Positions 43,741 to 55,675 of a DNA stretch of 64,000 nt are shown piece after piece (within the stretch, counting starts at the first letter, position 1; every line of letters starts with the position of its first letter). Source of the DNA: Panaeolus papilionaceus (lineage: Eukaryota; Basidiomycota; Agaricomycetes; Agaricales); NCBI GenBank assembly GCA_015501605.1, contig JADNRZ010000015.1:496001-560000 (forward strand), written 5' to 3'. The notes under the pieces were generated by a model. The model searched no databases. It worked only from the letters and a program-made list of their open reading frames with translations, and was not told the DNA's origin. The translations under genes were made by a program, and so were the position numbers.

Positions 43741-45704
43741 TCAGGTTCGATTCACCTGATACTTTTCCCAGCCAACCTCTTGAAGTTTATCGACTTTTGT
43801 GAGAACCTCTTGCTCCATCGACTTCATATACTCGTCCATGGCATCGATTAGAGTCGGCATACCAGCAGCGAGGATTCGAACGGCCAACAAACCTGCATTC
43901 ATACCATTGTTGATCGCAACAGTCGCGACTGGAATACCGCGCTTTAAAAGGCACTCAGTACTTTTGACAATGATGCGCAATAACAGCACTTACAGGCATC
44001 TGCACAATGCTATGCAAAGAATCCACCCCGTCGAGCGTGCTACCTTTGACAGGAACGCCGATGACAGGTAATGCGGTCATCGCAGCCACCATTCCGGGTA
44101 AATGAGCTGCACCTCCTGCACCCGCGACGATGGTTCTCAGACCCCTCGTCGAAGCAGAGCGGGCGTATTCTACGAGGCGGTCAGGGGTCCGGTGCGCAGA
44201 TACGATGGTTAGTTCATATGGAATGCCAAATCGATCCAGAATGCGTGCGGCAGGGAGCATTACCGGCAAATCAGAGTCAGACCCCATGATCACTCCTACT
44301 AGAGGATTAGGATTCGAGAATCCTGAGCCAGGAGCGGCAGACTCTGGTGCATACAAATCCACCTCTTCTTGAGAACTTGATGGCAAAGCTTGAAGGAGGG
44401 GGCGAAGGCGAGTTCGTAATTCCGCGTCTGATGGAGCAACAACAGTGATGTGGCCCATCTTGCGGCCTTTACGACATTCAGACTTTCCATAGAGATGAAC
44501 GGCGGCGCCAGGAGTTTTGATAGCAACATCCACAACTTTGTTGATCTCCGCCATTGAGGATGAATATCCGATCAAATTTAGCATGACGGCGGAGGGTACT
44601 TTAAGAGCCGTTGATCCTAAGGGTAGAGAAAGAATGGCCCGTAGGTGGTTTTCGTACTGGGAAGTTTCACAGGCCTCAATGGTATAGTGACCAGAGTTGT
44701 GTGGTCGAGGCGCAATCTCATTGATATAAATGTTCCCTGTTATCTGATTAGTAGAGGCGTAAATTTCAAAGTGTATTCTCTCGTACCATCCTCCATGAGA
44801 AACATTTCCACACCAAATACACCTGCACCAGTGAAGGATTTGATGGCGTTTTCGGCAATAGTTCTTGCTCGGGGGGAGATCGAGGGGTCTCGGCTGCGCA
44901 AGGGAGAAAATACAAGATGACAAATGTTGTCCTTGTGAACGGTTTCCACTACAGGGTATGAGCTAACTTCTCCAGTAGCTGAACGCACTACCATGACAGC
45001 AATTTCTTTGGTGAAGGGGACCCATTTTTCAGCGTATAGTGGGCGATTTCCGAGTGCTGAGATAGCGGTTTCAGCATCCGAAGCATTACGAAGAACGAAG
45101 TTTCCACGACCGTCGTACGCCAGAGTGCGACTTTTCAACATGAGGGGCAACCCTAGCTTCTGGGCCGCATCAGCGACGGAAGCAGCGGTGGAATCAACCT
45201 GAACGAAATCGGAAACAGGAAGGCCATGAGATTTCAAGTGCTCCTTTTGGCGGTACTTGTCCTGGATAATCTGGATTGTGGTTGGGCTTGGGTGAATTGC
45301 GAGTGCATTACTAGTGCTTGATTTCTGGATTTCCTCCAGCGTGCCCGCATCTACGTGCTCAATCTCGATAGTAAGAATATCCACTTTGCTGGCCAAATCC
45401 TTAATCTTGGCAGGATCTGCGAAGGAACCGTCTACATGTGCAAGATGAGCTACAGTTGGCGTAACTATCTGCTTCGCAGGAGCGTGCTCGCCATTGTCAA
45501 GAACAACGACCTTGACATTTAACAGGGAAGCCGAGGCAGCCAACATTCGGCCCAACTGGCCACCGCCTATGCGATGTCAAGGTCATGATTATGTCAAGAG
45601 TAAAAACCATATATCTAATGCCGACAGTGTATTAGATTAGATTTCCCCAGATTGAGTAAGCATTGCTTACGCTCACCAAGGATTCCAACAATTTTATCTG
45701 TCAT
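43741..45704 (-). CDS. ADE2: Phosphoribosylaminoimidazole carboxylase
   Basis: Purine synthesis enzyme with a PurK-type ATP-grasp part fused to a PurE-type part, converting AIR to CAIR. Four exons, complement(43741-43941, 43994-44736, 44787-45566, 45677-45704), give 583 residues, normal for fungal ADE2. The 28-nt first exon encodes MTDKIVGIL, completing the motif [12 protein letters not shown]. The ATP-grasp part shows [52 protein letters not shown] and [18 protein letters not shown]. The PurE part shows [30 protein letters not shown] and [26 protein letters not shown]. All expected motifs are present. Loss of this enzyme gives red adenine auxotrophs in yeasts. Confidence 0.95.
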
Positions 45705-46575
45705 GGGACCAAATCTATGCTGTTTTTTTTAAGGACCCAAAAATCGAGGAAGGTTTGAGAAAAGTGGAGACGATGCGACTGACAATCTCTGACGGTGTTC
45801 AAGTTCAAGTTGCAAAGTGATCGCGAAATCAGCATGCTCATTTTGCATCAGCGTGATATTGCCTTACGTAACCACACCCTAATTAACAGACGCTCAACTT
45901 GAAACCGTGAAAGTGTCCAGCACATTATGTAAAACAACCGTCTTATTAGAAAGATGCGCTAATGCACTATATTTATGATTAATTACACAACTTTTTTAAA
46001 TTTATTTTAAGTGATCTGGGATGCATGTTATTTCCAGGAAGATGGCAAGAAAATGCATGCGTACCACCAAGTTTCAAGCGAACTAATGCATGAAAGTTTA
46101 TAAGACGACCTCAAACGGGAGGGTTAAATTATGTTTTTAATCTCTGGAGGAGCCCGACCTTCTAATCTTTTTAATTACGGAGAGTAGTTGAATCGAGCTT
46201 GCAGTAGAAACAAGAGATCGTGCTTGCCCTTTCAAAAGCAACGGTATAGTAAACCTACCATGTACAACATTTTCTCCTTTTAGGACGCTTTACTTCTCAT
46301 GCCATTTAGTAACGGGACCGTCCATACGTTGCATTGTAAAGTTCTATAGTACAGGTGACAGCGGACGCGTCGCGTCGTGTGAGCATTAATACCACGTGAC
46401 CCGCCATTAGTTGACTCGACATTCCGCATTCGGTTGACATTCACATTGGGCGCTGCTAATTCCTTGACCAGCCTTTGTATTCGTGGTGTTTACACCTCCC
46501 AATCCGATATTCCAATCACCACTAGCTCTGGCGACAAACTTTCACTTTCTAGTGGTGCTGGTGTATCTGTAAAGG
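45705..46575. other. Divergent intergenic region between ADE2 and 46576
   Basis: Shared promoter region of two diverging genes. A frame at 46434-46658 overlaps the start of the next gene in another frame and could be part of an alternative first exon. Nothing else is supported. Confidence 0.45.
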
Positions 46576-49502
46576 ATGTTAGGCTCCGTTTTCAACGGCT
46601 ACCAACGGACCAAAGGAGGAAATTCTATCAAAACCGTGCTTCGCTCATTCTCAATTAGAGGAGATTCTGTAGGTTTTAGTGAATTTCGCGGAGTCGGAGA
46701 ACCACCCAAGGACCTCGGTGTTGAGGGGGATGTGTTTATTGACCTTACAGACAATGCTTATACTCTTTATGCTCGCTATGCCTTCGGGTGGAAAAAATGG
46801 CCTGGGCCCAAATATACTGAACAGCTGCTTCGGCATCCCAGCTATAGTGAGCGGATACTGTCAATCAAAAATACCATTGGATGGTTTTTAGGTTATCCTT
46901 GTGCAAAAGGAGGTGAGTAAATTTGACATGAAAATCTGTCTCAAACGTAATATCTCCTCTAGATCTGACTGTACATCAGCTCATATCTGCTGCCCTCGAA
47001 CATGAAAAGGTCGTCAAATCCAGAAGTAAAAAGCGAAAAAGTGATGAGCCACTTCCCGAACAAGACCTTCAACGTCGTAAAGTTACCCCAAGTGAGGATA
47101 CATCAGGTGCTCAGATTTCAACGCGCCCTGCTGCTGCTGCTGTTCTGCACACCCCGACCTCGAATGCCATTAATCCCAATACTCTTGAACCTCTCTATGT
47201 AATATCCGGGGGTGTAACTGACAACCTGCGTAATGACTTACGACTGATGCCTTTCCCTGATGAACAAATCTATCTTCATTTGCGTTCAGTTGCTTCGCAA
47301 GGCTCTGCCAGGTTTCAAAGTTCCATGCAGTGGGATCTCAGCACTCATCCAGTCCCACCAGAAGACCAACCTCCCTCTTGCGAGAGCTCTACGTCTATGA
47401 GAGAGGATAGCCTAAAAATTCGTCCTCAAATCAACCCAATCGACATCGCCCCACCTGAACCTGTTATTCAGGCTCAGACTCATCAAATAGCATCTCCAAA
47501 AAATTCCGCAAGACCTATAGCAACGCCACAACACTCTAAACCCACCGTTGACAGCTTAATTTCAGCCACAAACAAATCGTCAGCACTCCCTAAAATTAAT
47601 TTCGCTCAGTTGGTAAAAAAGCGGCCTCGTTCGACAAAGCACAAGTTACAACCAAAACTAAGTACGTAGTTTTTACATCTTGGAACACAACTTCATATTC
47701 TAATTTATTTGTTGGATAAAGCCCCCTCCGAACGACATCAATCTAAGTCAACTACACCCAATACATCTGTCGGGACTCTAAATGCAGAATCCGACACAGA
47801 GGCTCACCCTCGGGTATCTCAACGAATGAGTACCTCTTCTTCATCTCCTGGACCAAAATCTACACAAAACCTATCTTCGGACCCGATGGATCAGGATGTG
47901 TGTTCTCCGGAGATGTCCAAAGCTCTCGAAATCCAGCGTTTGCGAAAGGAGAATTCCATGCTTCGAAAGCTTCTGCTCATTGGAGCGGTACCTCCCGCAA
48001 ACACGAGGCTGAATGATACTCCTCCTGTACGTACATCAATCCCATACCTCTCATATCATACCAAGCTGAAAATTGGATAGGCCCATGAAATTGGGGTTCA
48101 TGAGGAGATCACAAGCTCAAAGTCGCAACCACTTCACGAAGACATCACAAATGATACCGGCCTTCTAGTCGGCCACGTTGTCTTGCCCTCTGATGCCAGT
48201 GTGTCCAACATTCAACATTCATCTTCCCCATGCGATATTACCCCGACTGTTCTTGCCCCGGAATTCAATTCCCCCACTTGTCCACATTCAACTGGTGTTC
48301 CTGTGGAGGGGGGGGCTCTAAGACCTTTACCAGATGCGACAGGGTCATTGCGTGCGAGCAGCTTCAGCGAAAGTCACTGGCAGCCACCACAATCCACCTT
48401 TCCAATTCCGCAAATAGAAGTCCTCCCAACGCTTGACATGGAAGATGTCCATGAGTCTAGCTCCATCTACGGGAGCGACGTAGATTGGGACTTTGGAGAA
48501 AAGGCTGCTGCAATAGCTAGTGATGAAGAAGACGAGTTAATAGAAGAAGACAATACCAGGGCTACACCGGGCCCATCTGGCACGCTTCGGAGTCTTCAGG
48601 CTCAACCATCGAGCCTCAATGATGAAGCAGAGGGAAAAGGGAAATTGGTTGAGGCAACGCAGGGATATACAACCGTTTCGGCACCAAACGAGGCAGACAC
48701 CTCCAACGGCTCCGAACCTGACACAACACGTTCCAGCTTCATTTACAACGTGCATCAAAGAAGTGACCTGTCACTTTCGGCCGATGCCATACACCCACTG
48801 TCCCCAGACAGAGTACCCAAATGTGATGCGTCCTTTGTTTGCGAGATAGAAGCAGAACCCACCATGGCGCCAATCATTAATGATAACGAAACTGGCGCCT
48901 TCAATGCTAATCCTAGGATGGTATCACTGGAACGACAACTTGGTGAAGACGGCGATGATAGTGACCCACCAGTGAAGAAAGAGCAAAGTGAAGAATATCC
49001 CTTGCAGGATCCTGACAGGGTGGCTTTTGATGGCCCCGCAGCCACCCCCAATGCTGCATCCCTTGCAGGTTCAGATGGGGCCATTGGGGGTGAATTATCG
49101 AGTTCATGTATGTCTTGCAACGTTTCCTCCATTTTCTCGTTATCCTTTGCGCAACACACTAATCCTTCTCCATCCTGATCACCCTTTGTTTCCACCAGTT
49201 TTGCTTGACGAATTGCGTCTTTCAATCATTTTCCGACACCATGACTCAAATCTGTTTTGTCGATTGTGTTTGTAAGTGTCTGGACCCTTTTAGTCATCTT
49301 AATTAAATCATGAAGGCCGACGCTGACGACATGCTTTTTATGAAGGGGCGGGGATAATGTTGACCGCTTTTATCAAGTGGAGGCGGGTGTACCTGAACAG
49401 GTGCTCCTGGAACATTGCCTCAGGGAACACTACGAAACCTGCGAACAGCTCGCCACTCTCGACAACGACGAAGTGAGAGCGTTGGACTCGCAACCTGATT
49501 GA
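46576..49502 (+). CDS. Hypothetical protein with Cys/His C-terminus
   Basis: Not assigned to a named family. Six exons (46576-46912, 46963-47661, 47722-48026, 48081-49107, 49199-49271, 49346-49502) join in frame to 865 residues. The N-terminal module reads VGEPPKDLGVEGDVFIDLTD, then LYARYAFGWKKWPGP. This GD-xx-D/LYAR/WKxW pattern is one I associate with basidiomycete-specific proteins. The middle is long, Ser/Pro-rich and disordered, with basic patches (KSRSKKRKS, KKRPRSTKHK), a short coiled-coil-like stretch (EIQRLRKENSMLRKLLL) and acidic parts. The C-terminus has FCRLCLGG, then LLEHCLREHYETCEQLA, a possible CxxC/Hx4HxxxC zinc site. A nuclear regulatory role is plausible but unproven. The start is uncertain; an upstream frame from 46434 might contribute. 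Confidence 0.6.
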
Positions 49503-52133
49503 CAAACATCCGATATCAGCTCTCGTTTTTCCTGGCGGCGTTCCACATTTTCATTTGACCTGCCCAACGCCCTCCAACCCCTGTTCTAGACACAAAGGTC
49601 GTCAAACTTGGACTCGATGCCCATAGTAATCACGATACACAATCATGCACACGCGGGCCAGAGTTATGTCGGACCTTAACCCCAAAGAAGAGCCTCCGAC
49701 CTCTTATTTGCCGGATGATAGCTGGACTTTTGGACAGTTTTGGACATTACATCATGAACGTTCCATGCATCTTTTCCACGATGCACTCATTCAAATGTGA
49801 AAGCGAGGCCAAGGCCGGCTCAGTCAGCCAGGTCCGCCAGGGGAGGTTTGGCTGATCAAAGGGGGTCTACACCTTGTGGGGTGTATGCACTTCCAAACGC
49901 GTTTGCCGGTGGTTCGCCTCGCGTCTTCGATAAGATAAACCACCAAGATGCCGAGATTTTTGGGTCTTTGAGGAGCATGGAATATTCAATGCATTTTGTA
50001 TCTTTATTATGTAACTTTATCTACATATTTATGACGGGTTAACCGGCTACGATGGATGGCAAGATGCTCATCAGTACACTGAATAATCAGCGAGCAAGCA
50101 AGGGGACGTCGGGCAGCAAGATCAACAGCCGCGGCGTGGCGACTCATCGCTAAGATACTTATCAAGCGGCGTCTCAAGCGTGACGGTTAGTGGGCGGTGT
50201 CATAAATCCATTTCGTTATCCGCGCTTTCCTTGTTGAATTGTTATCGCATTCGGTTAGATGGCAAGAATCTGTGGCACTTTGTGGCTCATTCATCGCGCG
50301 CAACACCCATCACGGGTTTCGAGAGAACCCTTTTCTTTCTTCAGCTGTGAGTTTAAAGAACAGCACAAGCTCTGATTAATGACAGTCCCAAGAGACGGTT
50401 TGGCGACATGTGAGCGAATCGACAGGGAACGAGAAGAGCACTTCTCATGCTATGCCACCCTATTTCCTCGATCTTGTATTCCCTGGATAAGAGAGATGTG
50501 AACCTTACTTAAAGTTTCACTCGAAACAGATCCGCATTCGACCTTGTTTGTGCAGAAAGGAAATTTCTCCTACCACGTTAGGTGTTTTGTTGTGAGTATT
50601 CTGGCTGGACGACGAACCTTGTTGAGTGCCACTGTATCGGGCAAGAAAGGACTGTTTTGGGTGATTAGAATCTTCGTTGTTCTGTTCTCAAAAGTTGTCG
50701 GTGTGGTATTCCAAAACGTGACAAAGTACGGCGGTGGGGTTACGATGTGGAGTACGGACACCAAAGAGGTTTGATAAGAACAAGGTACTTGATTATCAGG
50801 GATTGGCTTATTTGTCGTGGTCTGACTACGGGAAACTAGGATTGGCTTTGTTTTGTGATTTCATGTAAAATGTGACATTTGAATTATATCGAGTTCTTCA
50901 GTCGATATAAGTGGAATAACGTCACGAGGAATTTGGAATTCGACCCTCAATAATCCTATGAATGGCCGCCTTTGACAGTCCCTCCGATAGTGGAGCGGCA
51001 TCTAGCGTCGTAAGTGTTCCAGCCATGTTCCAGCCCATGAATTCTGGTGCACAACGGAATTGTGCCTGTAAAGCCGTGAGGCGGGGGGGGGGAAGCTGCG
51101 CTCTCCACAATCTCGATAACGGAATGTTGGGAAACAGAACCAAGACCATAATTTGGAGTCCATAGAAGTTCATGAGAATCGAGGGAGTTCTCTCGATTCG
51201 GATTTACTCACACAGTGTACCCAGTGACGACTTACGATCATGATCAGAATAAATGTCAAGATAAGCCACCGAAGTCCCTTTGCAGATCATGAAGAACAAC
51301 ACATCAGCACCTACATGTCTTAATTTCTCAGCACTAGACCCGCTCGGCTATTTTTGTGTCCTGAAGCAAGACGCATCCGTTCACATTCATCGATAATCAG
51401 TCCAAGTACCACTACATCGCGCACTGCGCAGGCGAGGAGGCGTCCGAGAAAAGCGATCAAAGGCGACAATCGTCATAAGGGCAGATAACCCGTGAATGTA
51501 GTCGGCTGTCGCGCCGAAGTATCGAGGATAAGCAGTGTTGGGACAGAGAGAATACTTTGCGGCGTATGGCGGTGTTGCAATTGGACTTGGGATGTTTTTT
51601 CCCCCGATAATTCCCAGAGGGTGGTGGCCCGTAAGGAAGGTTGGATCCGAAACATATCCAGAGGAAGGCCGTGAGACTGTGATGAGATGGAGTTCTCCAA
51701 TTTGAATGCAAGTAAATGCAAAGGAGGAAAAAGATAAAGAGTCAATTGAATGGATAATTGGATTGGTGATGCAGAGAGAAATACATAATGACAGACACAT
51801 GATAGCTGGATATTCAACATAAGAAAGGTGGAAACTTGTACTGGGAATTGAATGCAGATAAAGCAGGTTTGTGCATGACCACCGCTGCGGAAAACAGAGC
51901 AAATATCAATTGGGGGTCTTGGCTGTTGAAAGAGACATGATAGATCCGTAGCAGGTCCAGCCGACGTTACGATTAGAAATCGCTGGGTGCTTGAGACCAG
52001 CGTGTCGCTTAAAATGAAACATGACCATCATGTCGATGACACGTCTTGCCACTTGAGGAAATCAAGGGCCGTAAAGTGTGTTGCAAGTCTGGATTCCACT
52101 GGCCCCCCTAAGGGCAAAAACCGAAGCAGAAAA
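49503..52133. other. Gene-poor region with possible decayed membrane-protein gene
   Basis: No intact gene can be built. On the minus strand, frames at 51387-51902, about 51230-51290 and 50922-51173 contain protein-like, partly hydrophobic sequence (DPTFLTGHHPLGIIG, LMTIVAFDRFSRTPP, RWLILTFILIMIVS, FYGLQIMVLVLFPNIP). They are separated by stops without a consistent splice path. This could be an eroded multi-pass membrane protein gene or chance. Confidence 0.3.
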
Positions 52134-53688
52134 TCACCAATCAGCAAAGCCAACGAATTTGCCGTCCCAACTCCACCAAATCATATCATCAAGTTCCTCC
52201 TCAGAGGTACTTGTAAGAGATGAGACTTGCGGCGGAGTTGTTCGGATACCATGTCGAGTCGTTATCCAAATTCCCTCCGGCTTGTTTTTGGATGGATGTC
52301 TACCGACAACATTCCCATTGACACTGTCCAATCGACGCTTTGGACAAGATCCATTCAGAAAGTCCGAGAGTAATGTATCAAGGGAAGAGGCGACGTTCTG
52401 ACGGGGTATCCAAGCGGGGTGATTGAAGCGTCTGGGGGCCCGGAGCAGGACATGGGTTTGTGTCGGCGCTGAGGGCAGATCATAAATAACACCTACATCC
52501 GAAGCGCGGTCGTGACTTACATATTTCAGAGAAGAATCCATTACCAGCAGCATCCGCTGAGGCAAGAGTTCGTGACAGAAGTCTATCAGCACTCTTGAGG
52601 AGCCTCTCCTGCTCTGCAGGCGATATGTAATCTACTGGTGGGCTTATCGATACTGGAGACAATTTAGCTGGCTGAGCTTCCGTTGTGCTGTCCATGTCAC
52701 GATCGAGAGTGTCGTTCCCTCCCTCTTTGTGTTCTTCTTCCTCTTCCTGATTATCGTCATCGTCATCATCCATCTCTTCACCTTCAGATTCACTATCAGC
52801 CGGCTGCTCGATTCCCTCGCCATCCTCATCCCCTTCTTCATCCTGAGATCCGCTGTCGTCTGATTGTTCACTCCCTTCACTGTCCTCATCGTCACTATCT
52901 TCGCCATCACTGCTGTCTTCTTCGTCCTCCAAATCCTCGTCTGCTTGTGGAGGTATATCATCCCGTGCGCCCCAGATCCGGTTTTCCAGACCATCTATTC
53001 CGAGAATGACCTTAGATTTTGCCGTGCTTAAGCTTGGGCCCACAAGAATGGCCATATATACTTGAGCAGTCTCTTCGCCTTTAGATGAAGAGCACCTTGC
53101 TATGGCAGTGGACAGAGCTGAGAATGTTGTGTCCAAATGAGAACATATTGTATCGAAAGAGGCCAACATTTCCTGGCGTTGTTTGGTGGCGCGTGCGCTT
53201 GACTGTTATAGACATGTTAGAATTTAGATATAAAAAAACTTGGGCTATTAATTCAAAAGCTGACCTTCCCGGCTGGCATCTTCGCCAGTTGCAGAACAGG
53301 ACTACGGTACAATGTTAGCTTGGTTCCCCCGGAAACTTATTCACTGGGGGTATACATACAAAGGAACTTGATTCTTCAGGAAGAGGACGTGTCCCAGTAA
53401 TGTAGAGGTAAGTCTTGCTGCTGTAATATTAGATATAGACTCTGTATCCATTCTAGCGATTGGGAATTTGCTCTCTTCTGTCGATTCTGCAAGTATGGAT
53501 TTGGCCACATTGATTGTCGGTGAAGATGGCGTGTTCTTAACACCGATCTCCGTATTATGTGTTGCAACATTCGGTTTTTCTACATTAGAGCCAGGGGGTG
53601 GATCATGAAATACCAGGACAGGCATGGTGGTGGTAAATGGTTGAACCGTGTATGGAATCGACGCGAACCCGTTGTGTAGAGCAATCAT
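52134..53688 (-). CDS. Acidic protein, possibly p31comet-like
   Basis: Four exons, complement(52134-52468, 52521-53202, 53265-53301, 53360-53688), give 460 residues from the ATG at 53688, or 439 from the ATG at 53625. The conserved-looking part reads ARLTSTLLGHVLFLKNQVPF, PVLQLAKMPAGKSSARATK and a helical stretch ending in VYMAILVGPSLSTAKSKVIL. This order (helix with HVLFxxxQxP, then a strand near a VxxxLGPS segment) resembles p31comet/MAD2L1BP, the HORMA-fold partner of Mad2. An about 80-residue Asp/Glu/Ser stretch follows, then VLLRAPRRFNHPAWIPRQN and the C-terminal DDMIWWSWDGKFVGFADW. The gene model is good; the family name is tentative. Confidence 0.6.
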
Positions 53689-55675
53689 GTGATCGTGTCG
53701 TTATAATGACACATGTCATGGTCATTGGTCACACATGAAGCGCTTCAATGATTGCGCAGCTTGTAGCGCTCCTCAGCCTTTAACCAATAGTCCCGGCCTT
53801 CATCGTAGCAAATTATCGTCTCTGATTACAGAGATGCTTGAAATTTTTATATAGGTAAAAATAATCCTTCAAAAATGCCAACATACAGACTTTGATCGTT
53901 GAATTCCGGCTGCAGAACCAGGAATCTCCTCGAAGCCCGCCGACCCACTCTCATTTATCTTACACACAAACAGGAACATTCCCAAGGTCTTGCACTCTCT
54001 GGTTATAATGCTGAAAGGATCCGTGAAACATACTGCGAATAACTGCAATTCCATCAACACAAGTCTAGCTCTCCGGAACGAATTACGAACGACGGCGGCT
54101 GATGGATGTATTGTGATTTCAGATAACAAACGTTACGCCATTCATGGGTGGCAGATAGAAAAGTACTTGGTAACCGTGCTATCAGACTTTGCGCCCACTT
54201 TCTGGCTTTTTCTTATTGGAAGCTTGTTCGTATATTAGAACCTGCCGGTCAGATATTCATCTCGTGGTCTCCCCTCATTCTCTGGCGATCATGACTTGAG
54301 CCTGGGAGTACAGATATGAATTCCAGTTCTTTAGGCATTTTCCGTTGAACAACAGTCGGTTGTGGGACTGCTCCTCGACTATCTCAAGCCGGCCACCTGT
54401 CGAATACTCATTCGTGGTAATACATATTTTGGTTCTCATAAGACGCACCCCTGCAGTTGGACTGCGACCACAATTATGCCTCCCAATCTAACTGGAAACT
54501 GGCACTTGTATCCACAATAAACCAGTCACAATACAAAGGTATTTGAGAGATGGCTAACTACGCTTATGCAACTGGATACATATTCTAATCCCCATACACC
54601 TCGATCCACGTTCTGGGAACACACAATCCTCTTTTATCTTTGACATTGACGTCAGGTACTTATCTGTTTCTTCCGTTCTTCGTGGGTCAGTTTCATCATA
54701 GCACTTCTACCCATTTGACTAGTATTTTGCAACTTAATACTTGGGCATCGAAAAGTACTAAACACTTGACCAGAATGGATTACGCACCCTCCGAAGGCAC
54801 CCCGGTGAGTAAATCAACTGGACCAAGTGGACTCCATGGACCATTGATGCAGAACTATCCCATTAGTCGCCGTCATACGCTAACCCTATATTTCCTATTG
54901 GCGATAGGACATGTGTCGGCAACATTCTACATGCATACCTACCCCTCGGGTGCAAGGTACTCTGGGCACTAACTCTACACTAGCTAGCTAGCCCCGCCTT
55001 GTACTGTCAAACCCTCTTATTTCCCCGAATGTAGACTTGTTCGACTCTGCTGAGGGTTGAACTGCAACACCGCAGTCATCAGAGCCGAACCACACCCCTC
55101 GTGTCTCCCGTATCCATTCAAAAAGGATTGGGCTTTACGTGCAAACACATGGCTGGTCATGCAACCTGATATCAGTTCACGATGATGAAATCCCTCCCCC
55201 TCAATGCCGATTGATCTTGTGATCTCGGAATTCAATCGCTTTATTCCTGATCTGAAAAGACTTACCCCATATAGGACCCCAGAAAAGATGCAAAAGTTCC
55301 TGCATCATCCTGAGAGGGGGCCGGTTGTATTTCATCCACCAAATGGAGCCCTTTTTCCCTGAAATTCCCTGAAATTCCTTGTTCAAAGGCCCAAAATTAC
55401 AAAACTTTAGTATGTAGTCGATTTCACACATGCCCTTTTTGCCAATAGATCTCACAACTCCATCCAATCTTGTTTTTTTTTCTGTGGCTTTATCTTGAGC
55501 TCAACCCTTTCCAAAACCGCCGTTTCCAACCGTGACAAGCGAGTGTCGAACCCGATCCCTTACAGTCCCTTACCTACTTATTTCCCTTAAAGATGCTGCG
55601 GTACCCAACTGTGGCACCCCGCTAACGCTTCAAGAACTTCACCCTCCTTGTCGCTGCTGGGGTCAGACTCAAGCC
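53689..55675. other. Gene-poor region upstream of the UbiA-family gene
   Basis: Only short frames. A 65-codon frame starting MDYAPSEGTPVSKSTGP at 54775 includes a hydrophobic stretch (LTLYFLLAIGHVSATFY) but has no further support. TCCCTGAAATTCCCTGAAAT at about 55358-55377 is a short direct repeat. Confidence 0.4.

Noticed and set aside
43742..43760. B-box-like GGTTCGATTC, suggesting a tRNA
   Set aside because: No acceptor stem, D-arm or A box can be formed upstream, and the stretch overlaps the end of ADE2.
52683..53009. Arg/His/Pro-rich plus-strand frame
   Set aside because: Antisense shadow of the acidic stretch in the gene 52134-53688.
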